Shown: positions 4,989-7,715 of the stretch, one piece after another
Layout of the letters: each line of letters starts with the position of its first letter
Numbering within the stretch: position 1 is the first letter of the stretch
From: Candidatus Nomurabacteria bacterium RIFCSPHIGHO2_02_FULL_38_15
Lineage (GTDB): Bacteria > Patescibacteriota > Minisyncoccia > Phycocordibacterales > UBA9973
Assembly: GCA_001785575.1 (NCBI GenBank)
Contig: MFUC01000019.1
Span: forward strand, 1 to 7,715
Direction: 5' to 3'
DNA length: 7,715 nucleotides
The notes under the pieces: model-generated
The model's database searches: none
Told to the model about the DNA's origin: nothing
What the model saw: only the letters and a program-made list of their open reading frames with translations
Made by a program: the position numbers and the translations under genes

Positions 4989-7004
4989 TTATTTTAAGGT
5001 TTCGCGTAACATTTGTTCCAGGCGGGCAATATCGTCTGATGGCTCGGCCTGCTTGTCATACTCAACTGTTTTTTCAGGCACTTTCTTGTTTACTGCTTCA
5101 GTGACTATTTCGGGCACGGCATCTTGTTTTACATTTATATCAATCGCGTCATTTAAGTTTTCGTTGGCACGTCTTTCCTCCTCATCAACAACCTCACGTG
5201 CTTTGCGAATAGCCAATATTTGGGCAGGATCAGATGTAATAATTTGTTGCTCGGTATATGAAGCCAAAACTTTAATGGCCACATGTTGCTTGCCGGCAAA
5301 GAATATACCCTCACCCACACTTGATTCCAATAAAATCAGCTTTTCCTGGTCAGTCAGTTGAAAAGTTTTTTGCAAAACATCAATTGAGCTGGGGCTTTGT
5401 TTTAACAATAACTGCATGGCACAGTTGGTAACAATCGCAGTACCATACTCGTTCTTCATAAAGTCATCAATGTTTTGCGAAATAACTGAAAGGCCCAAAT
5501 AATATTTACGTCCACGCTTGGCAATGCCATACAGGAATGAGGCCGTATCAGGCGAACGCATCATAACCCAGGCTTCATCAACCACGAACAATCTTTTTTT
5601 CAATGTATGCCTAATTGAGTTCCAAATAAAGTGCGTGACAATATACATGGCAATAGGCTTTAATTCGTCCTCCATGTCACGAATTGAAAAGACGACCAAC
5701 TTTTTGTTAATATCAACATTGCTGGGCTGATTTATAAAAGTTGACCACGAGCCGTGGGTAAATTTGCGCAATCTTTGTAGGACTGATTCAGAGCCGTCCA
5801 TACCGGCCAAAACCATTTCAAAATCTGACAACAGGGGTGGCTCAGATTCTGAAAAATCGGTGTCGGGCGTAATGTCTTTTAGTGCGTAAGTCTCAGCCAA
5901 CGCACGGTCAACAACTGAGTCCTCCTCGGGGGTTAGGCCACCCAACATTAAACGAAACAATCCAACCAACGAAATAATTTGCGAGCGCAAAACATCAGCT
6001 GGATTTTCATCGTCCCTAACCGCCGGCAAGTCAAATGGATTAATGTGGTGGTCAGACGAAAGCGAAATGTTAAAGTACCTACCCCCGACAGCCTCGGCTA
6101 AATACTCATATTCGCGTTCGGGGTCAATAACAATAACATCAGTACCAAACATCAACGACCTGATAATTTCAAGTTTATTAGCAAAAGATTTACCCGAGCC
6201 AGATGTGGCAATTGTAACTGAGTTGTAATTTTCTAACGAAAAGCGGTCAAAAATAACCAGGCTGGCATTGTGGCGATTAACACCATACATAATGCCGTTA
6301 CTTGATGTCAGGTCAAACGAAACGAATGGAAAAATGCTAGCCACTGGTTCAGTATTCATTTGCTGGGTTATACCCAGGCGGTCAGTGTTTAAGGGTACGA
6401 TTGATAAAAAACCCTCTTCTTGCTGGAACAAGGCTGGTTTTATAATCACCATTTGTGTTTCCAAAATTGAGCGTACTTCATTTTCAGTTTTGAACAAATC
6501 TGCATCAGTGTCGGCATAAATTGTAATATAAACACCAAAATCAAAAACCTTTTCCTCGGCCTGAATCAAACTGTCGCGCAAATTCTCAAGATTTTTATAG
6601 GCGGCATCAAGTGATGGGTCACGCACCAGGCCACTTTCCTCACGAGCCATAATTTGGCTTTCAACCTCGGCCACCTTCTTTTCAAAAGTTTTCAAAAGTT
6701 TGGCTGTATCAACTGGGTGAATAAATATTGAAACATCAAAAATTTTATCAAGATTAATAATTTGCGAAAACCAATTGTCTGACAAGTAGCTTGGGTATGA
6801 AACGATGAAATATGTGCGCGCGATTTTGTCGCCCAAGTGCAACGACTTGGGGGTAATTTCAACTGCCGCCGGGGCCAAAATGTCACGCAGTTCCATTTTA
6901 GCCTTCTCGTAAATTTCCTCGGGATTTACCGGGGTTAGGTCAAGGTTTGCCTCCTTGGTTGCGTCTTCTTTTTTATTTTTATTTAAAAAGCCAAATAGTG
7001 CCAT
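4989..7004 (-). CDS. virB4: VirB4/TraC-family type IV secretion ATPase
   Basis: This 671-aa protein is the energy-supplying cytoplasmic ATPase of type IV secretion-like systems. Residues about 45-230 form the VirB4-type N-terminal domain (LHLGDKIARTYFIVSYP at 56-71; helical pair around 101-152; YITIYADT at 159-166). The RecA-like motor follows: Walker A ATSGSGKS (266-273, Lys272), DPEREYEYLAEAVGGRYFNI (294-313), HHINPFDLP (319-327), Walker B LFVVDEAW (472-479, Asp476/Glu477), an RGRKYYLGLSVISQN segment with Gln510, and a C-terminal subdomain to about 600. The first Walker Gly is Ala, which I believe is tolerated in this family. A charged, probably disordered tail (600-671) ends in a short amphipathic helix. 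There are no membrane helices. It follows the TraC-N-like gene by 14 bases. A TATAAT hexamer six bases before the ATG suggests its own leaderless transcript. Confidence 0.95.
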   Translation of the reverse strand: MALFGFLNKNKKEDATKEANLDLTPVNPEEIYEKAKMELRDILAPAAVEITPKSLHLGDKIARTYFIVSYPSYLSDNWFSQIINLDKIFDVSIFIHPVDTAKLLKTFEKKVAEVESQIMAREESGLVRDPSLDAAYKNLENLRDSLIQAEEKVFDFGVYITIYADTDADLFKTENEVRSILETQMVIIKPALFQQEEGFLSIVPLNTDRLGITQQMNTEPVASIFPFVSFDLTSSNGIMYGVNRHNASLVIFDRFSLENYNSVTIATSGSGKSFANKLEIIRSLMFGTDVIVIDPEREYEYLAEAVGGRYFNISLSSDHHINPFDLPAVRDDENPADVLRSQIISLVGLFRLMLGGLTPEEDSVVDRALAETYALKDITPDTDFSESEPPLLSDFEMVLAGMDGSESVLQRLRKFTHGSWSTFINQPSNVDINKKLVVFSIRDMEDELKPIAMYIVTHFIWNSIRHTLKKRLFVVDEAWVMMRSPDTASFLYGIAKRGRKYYLGLSVISQNIDDFMKNEYGTAIVTNCAMQLLLKQSPSSIDVLQKTFQLTDQEKLILLESSVGEGIFFAGKQHVAIKVLASYTEQQIITSDPAQILAIRKAREVVDEEERRANENLNDAIDINVKQDAVPEIVTEAVNKKVPEKTVEYDKQAEPSDDIARLEQMLRETLK

Positions 7005-7010
7005 AAATTT

Positions 7011-7016
7011 ATTATA
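7011..7016 (-). promoter_or_regulatory. TATAAT element six bases before the virB4 ATG
   Basis: A perfect -10 hexamer in the 14-base gap between the TraC-N-like gene and virB4, with spacer AAATTT. The spacing equals that of the gene before. There is no Shine-Dalgarno. It could be an internal leaderless promoter, although AT-rich spacers produce such hexamers easily. Confidence 0.45.
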
Positions 7017-7018
7017 TA

Positions 7019-7657
7019 TTACTCAAAATTAATTGCCTTACGCCTGTCACCAGGGTTAAAAACTTTATACAAAACATCGGTTACTTCATCGCTATTTAAA
7101 ACCGAAGATGTTAAACCACACGAAGCCAAACCATTTTGCACCAAGCCAATGCGTTGCTCTATTTGCGTGCGAGATTCCTCAAAGGCTTTGCGCTCTTCTA
7201 TTTTAGCCTTGCTTTTTGAACCGCCAAAAATTTTGCCCAAAAAGCCACTTTTTTCAAAGGCCAATTGCTCGCTACCATACGGTACAACAATAATAAAGTT
7301 TTTAGTCATGATTGAATTTTGGTCAGTAAAGTCTTTGATAAACTCAATGTATTGCTTAGTTTGGATTTTAAGCAAAGGCTCAACTTGGGACTCGTACTTT
7401 TTTTCCAGAGTTAATAAATAAGGCGTAATATCAAGTCGGCGTGATTGTACAACAATTTGCGTTGAAAAATCAATGGAGTTTAAAAAACCCATAAATTGCC
7501 CAAAAACCGCCCTTTGTTCGTCATTGGTTTTAAGCGACAAATTAATAGGATTGACCAGTACCAAGGCACGCAATTCGCCATTATTTAAAACAACAATACC
7601 ATCGCGAATTTCTTTGACTGGTACAAAGTCCTGAGTTGCTTGTGCGTCAATAGACAT
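7019..7657 (-). CDS. TraC/VirB4 N-terminal-like companion protein without an ATPase domain
   Basis: This 212-aa protein resembles the stand-alone N-terminal TraC/TrsE-like proteins found directly before VirB4 in CPR and Gram-positive conjugation-type clusters. Recognisable parts are DFVPVKEIRDGIVVLNNGEL (10-29), a strand-rich core with TNDEQRAVFGQFMGFLNSID (44-63), STQIVVQSRRLDI (65-77), a helix ending at EFIKDF (105-110), and NFIIVVPYG (120-128). A Gly/Lys/Ser linker (138-150), a charged helix (151-172) and a C-terminal YKVFNPGDRRKAINFE complete it. There is no Walker A or B, signal peptide or membrane helix. It is probably a cytoplasmic, membrane-associated partner of the ATPase encoded next. 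The start is chosen at 7655-7657 because an extended -10 box precedes it by six bases; there is no Shine-Dalgarno. The natural-looking C-terminus argues against its being a broken piece of virB4. Confidence 0.85.
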   Translation of the reverse strand: MSIDAQATQDFVPVKEIRDGIVVLNNGELRALVLVNPINLSLKTNDEQRAVFGQFMGFLNSIDFSTQIVVQSRRLDITPYLLTLEKKYESQVEPLLKIQTKQYIEFIKDFTDQNSIMTKNFIIVVPYGSEQLAFEKSGFLGKIFGGSKSKAKIEERKAFEESRTQIEQRIGLVQNGLASCGLTSSVLNSDEVTDVLYKVFNPGDRRKAINFE

Positions 7658-7663
7658 GTTTTT

Positions 7664-7672
7664 ATTATAACA
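7664..7672 (-). promoter_or_regulatory. Extended -10 promoter element (TGTTATAAT) of the TraC-N-like gene
   Basis: A perfect TATAAT (7664-7669) carries an upstream TGT, making an extended -10. No -35 resembling TTGACA occurs at 17-18 bases spacing, as expected when an extended -10 suffices. Six bases separate the hexamer from the ATG, so transcription would begin at or next to the start codon, implying a leaderless mRNA. This is the best promoter of the window and probably drives the operon. Confidence 0.6.
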
Positions 7673-7687
7673 TACACTTGTTATGAA

Positions 7688-7715
7688 TTACCTATCTAAA
7701 ACATCCAAGCCCCAT
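7688..7715 (-). CDS. Probable 3' end of an upstream minus-strand gene (partial)
   Basis: All three minus-strand frames from the window edge close within the last 28 bases. The most protein-like reads WGLDVLDR and stops with TAA at 7688-7690; the other frames stop at TAG (GAWMF and MGLGCFR). The next gene starts 30 bases further on. In related clusters a small PrgI-type membrane protein often precedes the TraC-N-like gene, so that is the expected identity, but the visible residues cannot confirm it. Confidence 0.3.

Noticed and set aside
4945..5361. A plus-strand open frame of 138 codons over the virB4 3' end.
   Set aside because: It lies antisense to clearly conserved ATPase sequence; the Ser/Thr/Phe-rich translation looks like an antisense shadow and there is no start signal.
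7005..7018. A frameshift splitting one long virB4 into two genes at 7004/7019.
   Set aside because: The ATPase has its own complete N-terminal domain and a charged leader; the upstream protein has a natural C-terminus, and the 14-base gap carries a TATAAT six bases from the ATG. Separate genes fit better.

Overview
The window reads as a fragment of a Patescibacteria (Candidate Phyla Radiation, CPR) genome, most likely of Parcubacteria type. This is inferred from gene content and arrangement: a VirB4-type ATPase preceded by a short TraC-N-like protein, then a coiled-coil protein, an Ig-like secreted protein, a pilin-like membrane segment and a membrane-anchored possible beta-propeller. The genes are tightly packed and the spacers very AT-rich. 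Genes end in TAA or TGA, and nothing in the window requires a recoded stop codon.

Layout. All six confident genes lie on the minus strand, so the operon reads from the right edge to the left. Bases 7688-7715 probably hold the last codons of an upstream gene; a PrgI-like gene would be expected there, but too little is visible to tell. Next come a 212-aa TraC/VirB4-N-like protein (7019-7657), a 671-aa VirB4-family ATPase (4989-7004), a 115-aa coiled-coil protein (4627-4974), a 315-aa secreted protein (3671-4618), a 697-aa multidomain protein (1564-3657) and a 418-aa single-pass membrane protein (306-1562). Gaps between genes are only 1-14 bases. Bases 1-305 contain no convincing gene but hold a very large inverted repeat.

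How the parts may work together (inference from families and order). The ATPase and its TraC-N-like partner would form the cytoplasmic energy module of a type IV secretion-like surface apparatus. The 697-aa protein joins exported beta-rich domains, a two-helix segment resembling the type IV secretion pilin family, and a C-terminal L,D-transpeptidase (YkuD-like) domain, so it could connect pilus or channel biogenesis to cell-wall remodelling. The Ig-like and propeller-like proteins would be extracytoplasmic accessory parts. No relaxase, VirD4 coupling ATPase or VirB6 is in view, so the window cannot say whether the system moves DNA, moves protein or builds a surface fibre.

The three most notable signals are: (1) a palindrome with 66-bp perfect arms and a 36-base central spacer at 1-188, with smaller inverted repeats nested in each arm; (2) the pilin-YkuD fusion with an altered catalytic motif; (3) a recurrent -10-like hexamer placed 5-7 bases before every start codon, with no Shine-Dalgarno sequence, suggesting leaderless transcription of each gene inside the cluster.
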